64,000 nucleotides of DNA, taken from Flavobacteriales bacterium UBA952 (GTDB taxonomy: Bacteria > Bacteroidota > Bacteroidia > Flavobacteriales_D > Crocinitomicaceae). Shown here piece by piece: positions 27,494 to 35,202 of the stretch. Position numbers and translations under genes: made by a program. Position 1 is the stretch's first letter; each line of letters opens with the position of its first letter. The notes beneath the pieces are model-generated. The model had not been told where the DNA came from, did not search any database, and saw only the letters and a program-made list of their open reading frames with translations. The DNA lies in assembly GCA_002293185.1 (NCBI GenBank), contig DBCS01000008.1:395085-459084 (forward strand), given 5' to 3'.

Positions 27494-29100
27494 TAGCTAT
27501 TCATTGAAACCAAAAACTCTTCGTTAGAAAGTGTGTTTTCCATGTGAGACTTGATAAATTCCATGGCCTCAACGGGGTTCATGTCGGCAATAAACTTGCG
27601 AAGAAGCCACACACGTTGTAAGACATCTTTACCAACAAGGAGGTCTTCTCGGCGTGTTCCTGAAGCCGTGATATCAATAGAAGGATAAATGCGTCGGTTC
27701 GATATTTTACGGTCTAGTTGGAGTTCCATGTTGCCTGTTCCCTTGAATTCTTCAAAGATGACTTCATCCATTTTGGATCCTGTTTCTGTTAATGCGGTAG
27801 CAAGAATAGAGAGTGAACCACCATTTTCAATTTTACGCGCAGAACCGAAGAATCTTTTTGGTTTGTGGAGGGCATTGGCATCAACACCGCCAGAAAGAAC
27901 TTTTCCTGAAGCAGGAGAAACCGTGTTGTAAGCACGTGCCAGACGCGTAATGGAGTCAAGTAAAATACAGACGTCATGACCGCATTCGACCATTCGTTTT
28001 GCTTTTTCGAGCACCATGTTGGCCACCTTTACGTGGCGGTCTGCAGGTTCGTCGAAGGTAGAGGCAATAACTTCTGCCTTTACAGAACGTGCCATGTCTG
28101 TCACTTCTTCTGGGCGTTCGTCAATAAGCAAGACAATCAGATAGGTTTCAGGATGATTAGCCGCAATTGCGTTGGCTACATCTTTTAACAACATTGTTTT
28201 ACCTGTCTTTGGCTGTGCGACAATCATACCGCGTTGACCCTTTCCAATTGGCGCAAAGAGATCCATCACTCGGGTAGAGAGTGATTCTTGGGCATGACCA
28301 GTTAATTTAAATTTTTCGGAAGGGAAAAGAGGTGTTAGGTATTGAAAGGGCACGCGGTCTCTGATATAAGAGGGATCGCGGCCGTTAATGGATTCTACTT
28401 TGACAAGTGGAAAGAATTTTTCGCCTTCTCTTGGTGGGCGAATGGTGCCTTTGACGGTATCGCCTGTTTTCAGTCCAAAGAGTTTGATTTGGTTTTGCGA
28501 TACATAGATATCGTCCGGAGAAGGCAAGTAATTGTAGTCGGAGGAACGTAAAAAACCATAGCCATCTTGAATTACCTCCAAAACGCCTTCTGCTGAAACA
28601 ATACCAACTAGGTCAAAATTATCTTCTTTGAGGACTTCTTCGTTCGGCGCAACGGCAGGTGTGTGTTGACGTTGCTGAGGATTTTGATTTGGGTTTCGCT
28701 GCTCAAAACGTTGGTTTTGCTGCTGCTGGTTTTGTTGCTGATGTTGATGTTGAGGTTGGCGCTGGCGTTGTTGAACTTGGCCTTCTGTTTGTACTGGAGT
28801 GCTTTGTTCAGCTCGAGTGCTTTGTTCAGCTCCAGAGCTGACTTCTGCCGGGCTGATTTCAGCAGCGATAATTCTTGGCTTTCGGCCGCGTTTGCGTACC
28901 TCGGGTGAATCCGTATTGGTAGTGGCGCGCTCATTGATAGAAGGCTCTACAGCAACCACTGGCGTTTCGGCTTGTTCCGTGTTTCCACCGATTGCAGCGA
29001 TTAATTCGTTTTTTTTGAGGCTTCCGGCATCGATGCCGAGGCTTTGCGCGATAATGCGCAGGTCCGAGATTTTTTTTGTCTCTAATGTCTTTAAATCCAT
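27493..29100 (-). CDS. rho: Transcription termination factor Rho
   Basis: Hexameric RNA helicase that ends untranslated transcripts. It has 535 residues from the ATG at 29100. An N-terminal SAP-like helix bundle starts MDLKTLETKKISDLRIIAQS. A low-complexity linker rich in Q, N and P follows (about 75-150). Then come the cold-shock RNA-binding domain (GYGFLRSSDYNYLPSPDDIY), the ATPase with QPKTGKTMLLK, LLIDERPEEVTDM and the Q/R loops. The linker is common in Bacteroidota Rho. A start 14 codons further up (29142) is possible but lacks the family's usual N-terminus. The linker contains an 18-bp tandem duplication. Confidence 0.97.
   Translation of the reverse strand: MDLKTLETKKISDLRIIAQSLGIDAGSLKKNELIAAIGGNTEQAETPVVAVEPSINERATTNTDSPEVRKRGRKPRIIAAEISPAEVSSGAEQSTRAEQSTPVQTEGQVQQRQRQPQHQHQQQNQQQQNQRFEQRNPNQNPQQRQHTPAVAPNEEVLKEDNFDLVGIVSAEGVLEVIQDGYGFLRSSDYNYLPSPDDIYVSQNQIKLFGLKTGDTVKGTIRPPREGEKFFPLVKVESINGRDPSYIRDRVPFQYLTPLFPSEKFKLTGHAQESLSTRVMDLFAPIGKGQRGMIVAQPKTGKTMLLKDVANAIAANHPETYLIVLLIDERPEEVTDMARSVKAEVIASTFDEPADRHVKVANMVLEKAKRMVECGHDVCILLDSITRLARAYNTVSPASGKVLSGGVDANALHKPKRFFGSARKIENGGSLSILATALTETGSKMDEVIFEEFKGTGNMELQLDRKISNRRIYPSIDITASGTRREDLLVGKDVLQRVWLLRKFIADMNPVEAMEFIKSHMENTLSNEEFLVSMNS
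28797..28832. repeat. Perfect 18-bp tandem duplication in the rho linker
   Basis: GAGTGCTTTGTTCAGCTC occurs twice head to tail. It is in frame and adds six residues (AEQSTR) to the disordered linker of Rho. Confidence 0.9.
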
Positions 29101-29208
29101 TAATGGTATGTTATAAGCTGAGTTTGGAGAAGGCCCTGACATGGGCGATTAGAAATCCGGTGCAAGTTTAAGTAAAAATTTGCAAAAAAAAGCGTTAATG
29201 ATGAAAAA

Positions 29209-30483
29209 CTATGTTTTGCGTTTTTGTTTTTTTGCAGCGGGAAATAAAATATTATTTAAGATGAGCCGGTATCCTGGAGAATTCGGATGCAGATTGAGAT
29301 CTGTAGGTGGGTCGCCAACAAGATGTTGGTAGTCCTCGGGATCATGACCTCCGTAAAAGGTCCAGGTACCCTGACCATAGGAGCCGTGCACATATTTTGC
29401 TGTATTTGCTGCTTTGTTTTCGCCGAGTATCAACACATTGGGTTTAATGAATTCTTTGTGAAAGTCAGTTGTTTGACCCATGAATCCATTAACGACATCT
29501 ACATGGCATTGGGTAAGCATGGTAGGAATGACATCCCATTTGGCTGAAAAATCAAACAAGGTAAATTGATCTGTTTTTTCGGTAATTTGACGCTGTGTGC
29601 GTAGTTCGGTGCCGTCGATATCGCTGTATTCATAAACCATTGGGTCTTTAATGATATGAAAATCTTGAAATGCAAAAGTTTGGGTAAAGTCCAATTTAGT
29701 TTGGGCATTTGGATCGGAAGGGGAGCCGTCAAAAACAGCTTCTTGTATGTCGACATTTTGTGCAGCGAGTGCGATATCGAAAGAATCAGTACCCGAACAC
29801 ATCGTGAATAAGAAGCCCCCGCCTATGACAAAATTTCGAATATTTAAAGCAACTGCGCGCTTGAGTGCTGCCGTGGAGGCATAGCCTAATTTGGCGGCTG
29901 ACGCCTCGGAGCGCTGTACTTCTTGTTGGTACCAACTTTGCATGCGTGCAGAACTGTAGAATTTGCCGTATTGCCCCGTAAAATCTTCGTGGTGAAGGTG
30001 CAGCCAATCGTATTTAGGCAAGATACCATTCACAATAGCGGAGTCGTAAATTTTATCGTAGTTGATTTCGGCATAAGTCAAAACGAGTGTAACTGCATCG
30101 TCCCATGGTAATTTATTGGGTGGGGTATAAACGGCAATTTTGGGTGCTTTTTCTAGTTGCACCACTTCCATGTTGACTTCTGGATCGGCAATTTCGCTTT
30201 TAATTTTATTGACTTGCCCGTCTGCTAAAACTTGATAGCTGATGTTGCGCAACAACAGTTCTTCTTCGATTCGCTGCAAATGGGGAATTAAAAAGCTGCC
30301 ACCACGGTAATTGAGTAACCATTCAATGGTGATTTGATTTTCGAGTGTCCAATAGGCTAGGCCATACGCTTTGAGGTGGTCGCGTTGTGCGTCGTCCATG
30401 GGCACTAGAATTTGACTAGACCAACTTTGAAAACCAATACAAAAAGAGAAAAATAAAAAGAGAATATTAGAACGGATCTTCAT
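29209..30483 (-). CDS. Conserved exported protein often labelled asparagine synthetase B
   Basis: A 424-residue protein with a signal peptide (about 1-22, FCIGFQSWSSQ). Conserved-looking blocks are ILVPMDDAQRDHLKAYG near the start, KAPKIAVYTPP, PWDDAVTLVLTYAEI, YDWLHLHHEDFTGQYGKFY, GGGFLFTMCSGTDSFDIALA and GTWTFYGGHDPEDYQH. I know this family from Flavobacteria as asparagine synthetase B, but I see neither an N-terminal Cys glutaminase nor an AsnB ATP site, so that name should not be trusted. The GGGFLFTMC block recalls ThuA/glutamine-amidotransferase-like folds. The start is one of two tandem ATG codons (30486 or 30483) inside the last codons of dnaB, so it is translated from the dnaB mRNA. 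Confidence 0.8.
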   Translation of the reverse strand: MKIRSNILFLFFSFCIGFQSWSSQILVPMDDAQRDHLKAYGLAYWTLENQITIEWLLNYRGGSFLIPHLQRIEEELLLRNISYQVLADGQVNKIKSEIADPEVNMEVVQLEKAPKIAVYTPPNKLPWDDAVTLVLTYAEINYDKIYDSAIVNGILPKYDWLHLHHEDFTGQYGKFYSSARMQSWYQQEVQRSEASAAKLGYASTAALKRAVALNIRNFVIGGGFLFTMCSGTDSFDIALAAQNVDIQEAVFDGSPSDPNAQTKLDFTQTFAFQDFHIIKDPMVYEYSDIDGTELRTQRQITEKTDQFTLFDFSAKWDVIPTMLTQCHVDVVNGFMGQTTDFHKEFIKPNVLILGENKAANTAKYVHGSYGQGTWTFYGGHDPEDYQHLVGDPPTDLNLHPNSPGYRLILNNILFPAAKKQKRKT

Positions 30484-32017
30484 CATTGTTGTCTTTGCTG
30501 AAAATATCCTCGTTGCTTTCATCCATTTTACTTTTGATGGTATAGGTAGCAAACTCTTGGTTGAACTGATTGAGCCCAGCATTGGTGGTCCCTGGTAGGT
30601 CTAACGCTTCTACTTCGTCGAGGTTTTCAAAACGCGCAAATTCTGGAACAAAGCGCAGTTTGACATTTCTGAGGGCTCCGTTACGGTGCTTTGCAATAAT
30701 GATTTCTCCGATTCCCAATGTGGAGTTGCCATCGGAATCTTGGGTGAGGTCGTAATATTCCGGACGATAAATAAAAGAAACGATGTCGGCATCTTGTTCG
30801 ATGGCGCCGGATTCACGCAAGTCTGAAAGCATTGGACGCTTGTTTCCACCTCGGGTTTCTACTGAACGGCTCAGCTGAGAAAGTGCAATTATAGGCACAT
30901 TTAATTCTTTGGCAATTTCTTTGATAGATCGAGATATCGTAGAGATTTCTTGTTCGCGGTTACCACCACTCTTAGAATCTTTGCCGCTCATTAATTGGAG
31001 GTAGTCAATAATGATGAGGTCGATGTTGTGTTGGGCTTTGAGGCGGCGACACTTGGCTCTAAAGTCGAAGATATTGATGCCGGGTGTGTCGTCGATAAAG
31101 ATGGGTGCTTCTGCAAGTTTACCTATACGGCTGTGCAGTTGTTGGAATTCATGCTCTTTGAGATCTCCTTTACGGAGTTTTTCTGCAGAGAGGCGAGACT
31201 CGCTGGCAATGAGGCGCTTGACGAGTTGCACAGAAGACATCTCTAAAGAGAAAACAGCCACAGCTTTTCCATATTCTACCGCTGTATTGCGCGCCATGGA
31301 GAGTACAAATGCAGTTTTACCCATACCTGGGCGGGCCGCAATTACGATCATGTCAGAGCGTTGCCATCCTGAGGTCACTTTATCGAGATCGTGGAAGCCC
31401 GTTGGTATTCCTGATACGCCATCTGTATTTTTGGAAGCCAGTTCGATTTCGTGGATGGCTTCTTGTACAATGTACGACATCGTACCCACTTGCTTCGACA
31501 TGTTGTTTTCGGCAATGCTAAATAAATCTGCTTCGGCATCATTGAGTAAATCAAATACATCTCGGGTATCGTCGTAGGCATCTCGGATAATTTTGGAGCT
31601 GACATTAATGAGCTCGCGTTTGATAAATTTTTCCGCCAAAATGCGGGCGTGGTGCTGAACGTGAGCTGCACTCGCAACCCTTGTGGTTAAGGAGCTAACG
31701 TAAGCCGCTCCACCGGCGAGTTCGAGTTCTCCACTTTTTTGCAAATGCGAGGTGACGGTAACTAAATCTATAGGGTTGGTAGCTGCAAAAAGTGCACGAA
31801 TTGCTTTGAAAATATATTGATGTCGGTTGTCGTAGAAAGTTTTTTCAGATAGAATATCTATGGTATCATTGATGGCTTTGCTTTCGAGCATCATAGCCCC
31901 AAGTACAACTTGTTCGATGTCAGTTGCTTGCGGTGGAATTCGCCCGAGTTCAGCTAAAGGCTGAGCTTGGTTTTTGATGCGGGTGATAGGTTTGCGATTG
32001 TTGTCAGGGGCGTCCAT
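30467..32017 (-). CDS. dnaB: Replicative DNA helicase DnaB
   Basis: Hexameric 5'-3' helicase of the replication fork, 516 residues. The N-terminal helical domain (about 25-125, PPQATDIEQVVLGAMML) is followed by the RecA-like domain with ARPGMGKTAFVLSMARN (Walker A, about 222), VFSLEMSS, DLIIIDYLQLM (Walker B) and SQLSRSVETR. The C-terminus is acidic (SNEDIFSKDNNDEDPF). A -7 box TATATTTG ends 4 nt before the ATG, so the mRNA may be leaderless. The exported-protein gene downstream starts inside its last codons. Confidence 0.97.
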   Translation of the reverse strand: MDAPDNNRKPITRIKNQAQPLAELGRIPPQATDIEQVVLGAMMLESKAINDTIDILSEKTFYDNRHQYIFKAIRALFAATNPIDLVTVTSHLQKSGELELAGGAAYVSSLTTRVASAAHVQHHARILAEKFIKRELINVSSKIIRDAYDDTRDVFDLLNDAEADLFSIAENNMSKQVGTMSYIVQEAIHEIELASKNTDGVSGIPTGFHDLDKVTSGWQRSDMIVIAARPGMGKTAFVLSMARNTAVEYGKAVAVFSLEMSSVQLVKRLIASESRLSAEKLRKGDLKEHEFQQLHSRIGKLAEAPIFIDDTPGINIFDFRAKCRRLKAQHNIDLIIIDYLQLMSGKDSKSGGNREQEISTISRSIKEIAKELNVPIIALSQLSRSVETRGGNKRPMLSDLRESGAIEQDADIVSFIYRPEYYDLTQDSDGNSTLGIGEIIIAKHRNGALRNVKLRFVPEFARFENLDEVEALDLPGTTNAGLNQFNQEFATYTIKSKMDESNEDIFSKDNNDEDPF

Positions 32018-32021
32018 TGAA

Positions 32022-32029
32022 CAAATATA
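32022..32029 (-). promoter_or_regulatory. -7 box immediately before dnaB
   Basis: The reverse strand reads TATATTTG, then four bases (TTCA), then the ATG. It is an exact TAnnTTTG in a leaderless-type position. Confidence 0.6.
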
Positions 32030-32113
32030 GGTAAAGGAGCGTGGAAATCGAAAATCTTGAAGCGCTTAGTTATAAAAAAGTTGTAAAGGGTAGTTATGAA
32101 CAATTGTTGAAAT

Positions 32114-32761
32114 TCACGACATCTCCTTGATCGCTTTGGAGGTCCCAATTTGTCTGGTAATAAAGTCTATTTCTAGCTTTGGAGACCGCGCTGGCGAAAA
32201 CTCCCGACCGTAAAAAATAATTTGCAGATGCAGTTTATTCCAGGTTTCTTCTGCAAAATATTTTTTAGCATCCCGCTCTGTTTGTTCTACATTTTTACCG
32301 CTCGTTAGTCCCCAACGCGTGAGAAGCCGATGAATATGTGTGTCAACAGGAAAAGCCGCGAATCCAAAGGCTTGAGACATGACGACAGAGGCGGTTTTAT
32401 GGCCCACACCAGGCAGGGCCTCTAGGTCTTCATAATTTTGTGGAACTGCTCCGTTGTATTTTTCTACGAGTATTTTTGACAATGCAGAGATAGCAGCAGC
32501 TTTTTTTGGCGACAGTCCACAAGGCCGTATAATTCCTTGAATATGAGCGACAGGTTGCAGTGCCATATCGAATGGGTTATCGGCTAATTGAAATAAAGTT
32601 GGCGTAACCGTGTTTACTCTTGCGTCGGTGCATTGTGCGGAGAGTAAAACTGCAATGAGCAGTGTATACGGATCTTTGTGATCCAGCGGTATGGGTGTTT
32701 CTGGGTACAACTTTTCCAGCGCCTCAACAATGAACTGTGCTTTTTCTTTTTTACGACTCAT
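32114..32761 (-). CDS. nth: Endonuclease III, lacking the Fe-S cluster cysteines
   Basis: DNA glycosylase/AP lyase for oxidised pyrimidines in base excision repair, 215 residues. The helix-hairpin-helix LPGVGHKTASVVMSQAFG carries the catalytic Lys. The downstream FPVDTHIHRLLTRWG carries the catalytic Asp. Unusually, the C-terminal region has no cysteine at all: where E. coli Nth has the four-Cys loop, this protein reads GREFSPARSPKLEIDFI. The 4Fe-4S cluster must be absent although both catalytic residues remain. The ATG overlaps the J-protein stop (ATGA). It is the last gene of the dnaX operon. Confidence 0.93.
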   Translation of the reverse strand: MSRKKEKAQFIVEALEKLYPETPIPLDHKDPYTLLIAVLLSAQCTDARVNTVTPTLFQLADNPFDMALQPVAHIQGIIRPCGLSPKKAAAISALSKILVEKYNGAVPQNYEDLEALPGVGHKTASVVMSQAFGFAAFPVDTHIHRLLTRWGLTSGKNVEQTERDAKKYFAEETWNKLHLQIIFYGREFSPARSPKLEIDFITRQIGTSKAIKEMS

Positions 32762-33624
32762 AGGTAGCCCAGACTTAGGAAATGAAGATAGCGATTTTCA
32801 CTGATTAAAAACCACAACATGACTGCAAAAATTGCATACCGTGCCAAAAAGGAACCTGCAACAAAAATGATGTCAGCACTGGCAAAGTACCAACTTACGA
32901 CGGGAAGCAAAAATAGTAAGCTTATCCAAATTTGAGCCCAGTAAAAACTAAAATGGACTGGCCTAGTTAGTTGATATGCACCCTCGTTAAATTGTAAGGC
33001 TGTTACTTGTCGAAGCCAAGGTGTTTCTATAGCGGTCAGGTGCTGAACTTTCGGGAGGTTTTGGCTAAAGTAGTCACTCACCCAAAATGCGCGGTTATCT
33101 ATGCTTTTCATGAGTTGTACGCGGTGGCCGTCGACGCTTTCATACGTGTGAATACCGTAGGCATTTACGATAATTGGTGTCTGTTTGTTGGGTAGTAGAA
33201 AATCAATCCAAACGACAAGAAATAGTAATAGACCCAAGTAGGCCACTATTAAATGCCAACGCCCTATGACACCACTTTTTAATTTCTTCAAATATTCGAG
33301 TTGATAAGCAGCTTCTTTGCGTTTTTGTTCCCTTAGTTTTTCTCGTGCTGCAGCGCGTTGCTTTTTATAGTCGGCCAGGTCTCGGTCATATTGTTCTTGT
33401 GTGGCCCGGTATTTTTGTGCTACTGTATTTGGATCAAGTTGAATGCTACCATTGCAAATTTGTTCATACGCATTTTGGATCTCGATAAATAATGCTGCAG
33501 CTTCTTTATTTGGGTTTTTATCGGGGTGGTATTTTTTGACTAAGGCCCGATACGCCTTTCGGATTTCCTCAGGGCTTGCATCCGTATGAACTCCAAGTAT
33601 TTTATATGGATTGCCAGTCTGCAT
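32758..33624 (-). CDS. Membrane-anchored J-domain protein
   Basis: A 288-residue protein with an N-terminal J domain (about 5-58, YKILGVHTDASPEEIRKAY, HPD motif in KKYHPDKNP) that would recruit DnaK. A charged helix follows (about 75-115), then three or four hydrophobic segments (about 123-143, 229-248, 252-270). There is no Gly/Phe or zinc-finger region, so it is not DnaJ itself. The region between the first and later membrane segments (about 148-220) may be periplasmic. It overlaps the MenE-like gene by 23 nt upstream and nth by ATGA downstream. The client is unknown. Confidence 0.82.
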   Translation of the reverse strand: MQTGNPYKILGVHTDASPEEIRKAYRALVKKYHPDKNPNKEAAALFIEIQNAYEQICNGSIQLDPNTVAQKYRATQEQYDRDLADYKKQRAAAREKLREQKRKEAAYQLEYLKKLKSGVIGRWHLIVAYLGLLLFLVVWIDFLLPNKQTPIIVNAYGIHTYESVDGHRVQLMKSIDNRAFWVSDYFSQNLPKVQHLTAIETPWLRQVTALQFNEGAYQLTRPVHFSFYWAQIWISLLFLLPVVSWYFASADIIFVAGSFLARYAIFAVMLWFLISENRYLHFLSLGYL

Positions 33625-34615
33625 CAGTCAAAGATAGAAGAATTTCTTTGCGTTGAATTTTGTGTGTGCTCGTGCGTTTAAACACCGGAACACAAGCGTA
33701 TTTTTTAGGAATTTCTGCCGTAGTAAGTCCAATACCGTCAAAATGTAAATAATCGCTTGGAATGAAGCCTTCAAAAATAATCACGACAATTTGGCCCCAT
33801 TTTTTGTCGGGAAGCCCTGTCGTAAAAAAGGGGTTCTGAAAGTGCCCAGCGAGTTTTTGCTCTAAAAGTTCTGGAATGATTTTGAATCCGCCGGAGTTGA
33901 TGGCATGATCAGCGCGCCCTAACCAACGGAATGACGTAGGAGTGAGAAGTTCGACGAGATCTTTTGTGTAGAGCGGTTGGGGTTGTAGTTGCGGGTAATG
34001 AATAACCAAACAATTGTTTTTGCTCGAAAAATGAATGCCGGCCAGCGCCGTAAAGCATGAGGCGTTAATTGGGCTGATTTGTTTGAGTGCAACATGAGAA
34101 AGTGTTTCGGTCATGCCGTAACTAAGCCAGACATTGATCCCTGCATCTTTGCATGCTTGCTGAAGATCTGTGCTGAGTTCACCGCCACCAACTAAAATTT
34201 GTCTGATTGCTTTGAGTTTATGGAGGTCGTGCTGAAGGCTTTGCTGAAGCTGTGTTGGCACAAGCGCAATAAAATCGATTGGGCCTTCAAAATTGGCTAA
34301 TGGTCTGGCGCTTGCCTCCTGTATGGTCAATTGAAAGTCCCCGACAATGGCACGTGCTAGGAGCATAAGACCCCCAATACTACTCAAGGGCAGGCAAAGT
34401 AGTGCCTTAGTTTGAGCATCTAAACCAAAGGCATCTATACTGTTTTGTGCAGACAATATCAATTGCGAACGACTAAATTGAAAGCGTTGAGGTGTACCCG
34501 TTGTGCCTGAACTTTTGATTTCAAAAAGGGCATCATTTTGCCATTTATTGATGAATTGCTTGACCTCTTGTTGGAGTTGCAGTCCGGGGCTTGTAAATTT
34601 CCATTGAACCGCCAT
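33602..34615 (-). CDS. Short AMP-binding ligase, o-succinylbenzoate-CoA ligase (MenE)-like
   Basis: An acyl-adenylate-forming enzyme of 337 residues. The phosphate loop is IKSSGTTGTPQRFQFSR (about 33-49). WLSYGMTETLSHVALK is the A5 motif. FRWLGRADHAINSGGFKI (about 226-243) is the A7-A8 hinge, and a shortened C-terminal domain ends near HKIQRKEI. It is well below the usual 450-550 residues, which fits the compact MenE type of Bacteroidota. MenE makes OSB-CoA in menaquinone synthesis. No other men gene is nearby; instead it sits in the dnaX operon (TAATG overlap with the dnaX stop). The substrate is therefore inferred. Confidence 0.72.
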   Translation of the reverse strand: MAVQWKFTSPGLQLQQEVKQFINKWQNDALFEIKSSGTTGTPQRFQFSRSQLILSAQNSIDAFGLDAQTKALLCLPLSSIGGLMLLARAIVGDFQLTIQEASARPLANFEGPIDFIALVPTQLQQSLQHDLHKLKAIRQILVGGGELSTDLQQACKDAGINVWLSYGMTETLSHVALKQISPINASCFTALAGIHFSSKNNCLVIHYPQLQPQPLYTKDLVELLTPTSFRWLGRADHAINSGGFKIIPELLEQKLAGHFQNPFFTTGLPDKKWGQIVVIIFEGFIPSDYLHFDGIGLTTAEIPKKYACVPVFKRTSTHKIQRKEILLSLTDADWQSI

Positions 34616-35202
34616 TAGTAATCGATATCTAAGTTGAAGCGATTTTTCAGTGTATGCAAATTGGGATTTTTACGGGCCAAAGCGGCAAATTTATCTTTAC
34701 CAGTTAAAAACTTGACTTCTTCTTGGTCGGCTGTGGTCTGAACGAGTATAATATCTAGATAGAAATTTTGCAGCTGCTTGCGCATGAAATCTTTGAACGT
34801 AAGTAAATGTGTTTGGATATAATTGAACTGAACAAGATTATCTACGATCAGTTCAAGGGTTTCCTCTCCCTTCAATACGGGGTCTCGCTTGATGAGCGCG
34901 TTGTAAAAGGTTTCCATACCATCTTCTTTAACCTGAAAAGCAAATTGTTTCCAATACATCTTGACATGATCTAAATGAAAACGTTCTCGGGGTAGGTCTT
35001 CTTGGCGTACTTGCTGCTGACTGGCTTGGTCCTTTTCAAGCGTTTCTCGAATAGAGATGATGTTCGCCTTTGCGCTAATTTGTGGTTTTATTGGTTGTGG
35101 TGCTTTTTCTTCGATAGCGGGTGTTATCGGAGGCGTGTTGGATTTTGGTTTTCGCAGTGAAGATTTGGGTGAGGGTAGGATGTCTATGCGCTCAGTCAGG
35201 CC
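34615..35202 (-). CDS. dnaX: DnaX tau-specific C-terminal region, -1 frame continuation
   Basis: Reading on from the A10 run one base back, the reverse strand stays open from 35202 to the TAA at 34615. It gives a K/P/Q-rich linker (about 80 residues, GLTERIDILPSPKSS onward). A C-terminal domain follows (MYWKQFAFQVKEDG, MRKQLQNFYLDIILV, KNPNLHTLKNRFNLDIDY) that matches the end of Bacteroidota DnaX. This is the tau part that binds the polymerase and helicase. An internal ATG at 34957-34959 makes the last 114 residues look like a separate gene, but the open linker in the same frame shows it is the dnaX tail. Full tau would be about 565 residues. It needs a -1 frameshift, RNA slippage, or an eleventh A. 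Confidence 0.85.
   Translation of the reverse strand, partial: GLTERIDILPSPKSSLRKPKSNTPPITPAIEEKAPQPIKPQISAKANIISIRETLEKDQASQQQVRQEDLPRERFHLDHVKMYWKQFAFQVKEDGMETFYNALIKRDPVLKGEETLELIVDNLVQFNYIQTHLLTFKDFMRKQLQNFYLDIILVQTTADQEEVKFLTGKDKFAALARKNPNLHTLKNRFNLDIDY

Noticed and set aside
29101..29142. Longer Rho start at 29142
   Set aside because: The extra 14 residues do not resemble Rho, whereas the ATG at 29100 begins with the usual helix-bundle sequence.
29209..30483. Asparagine synthetase B
   Set aside because: The protein is exported and shows neither the N-terminal Cys of the glutaminase domain nor the synthetase ATP motif.
34615..34959. A free-standing 114-aa gene beginning at an ATG at 34959
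   Set aside because: The same frame is open far upstream to the A10 run, and its sequence is the C-terminal domain of DnaX, so it is the tau tail rather than a separate gene.
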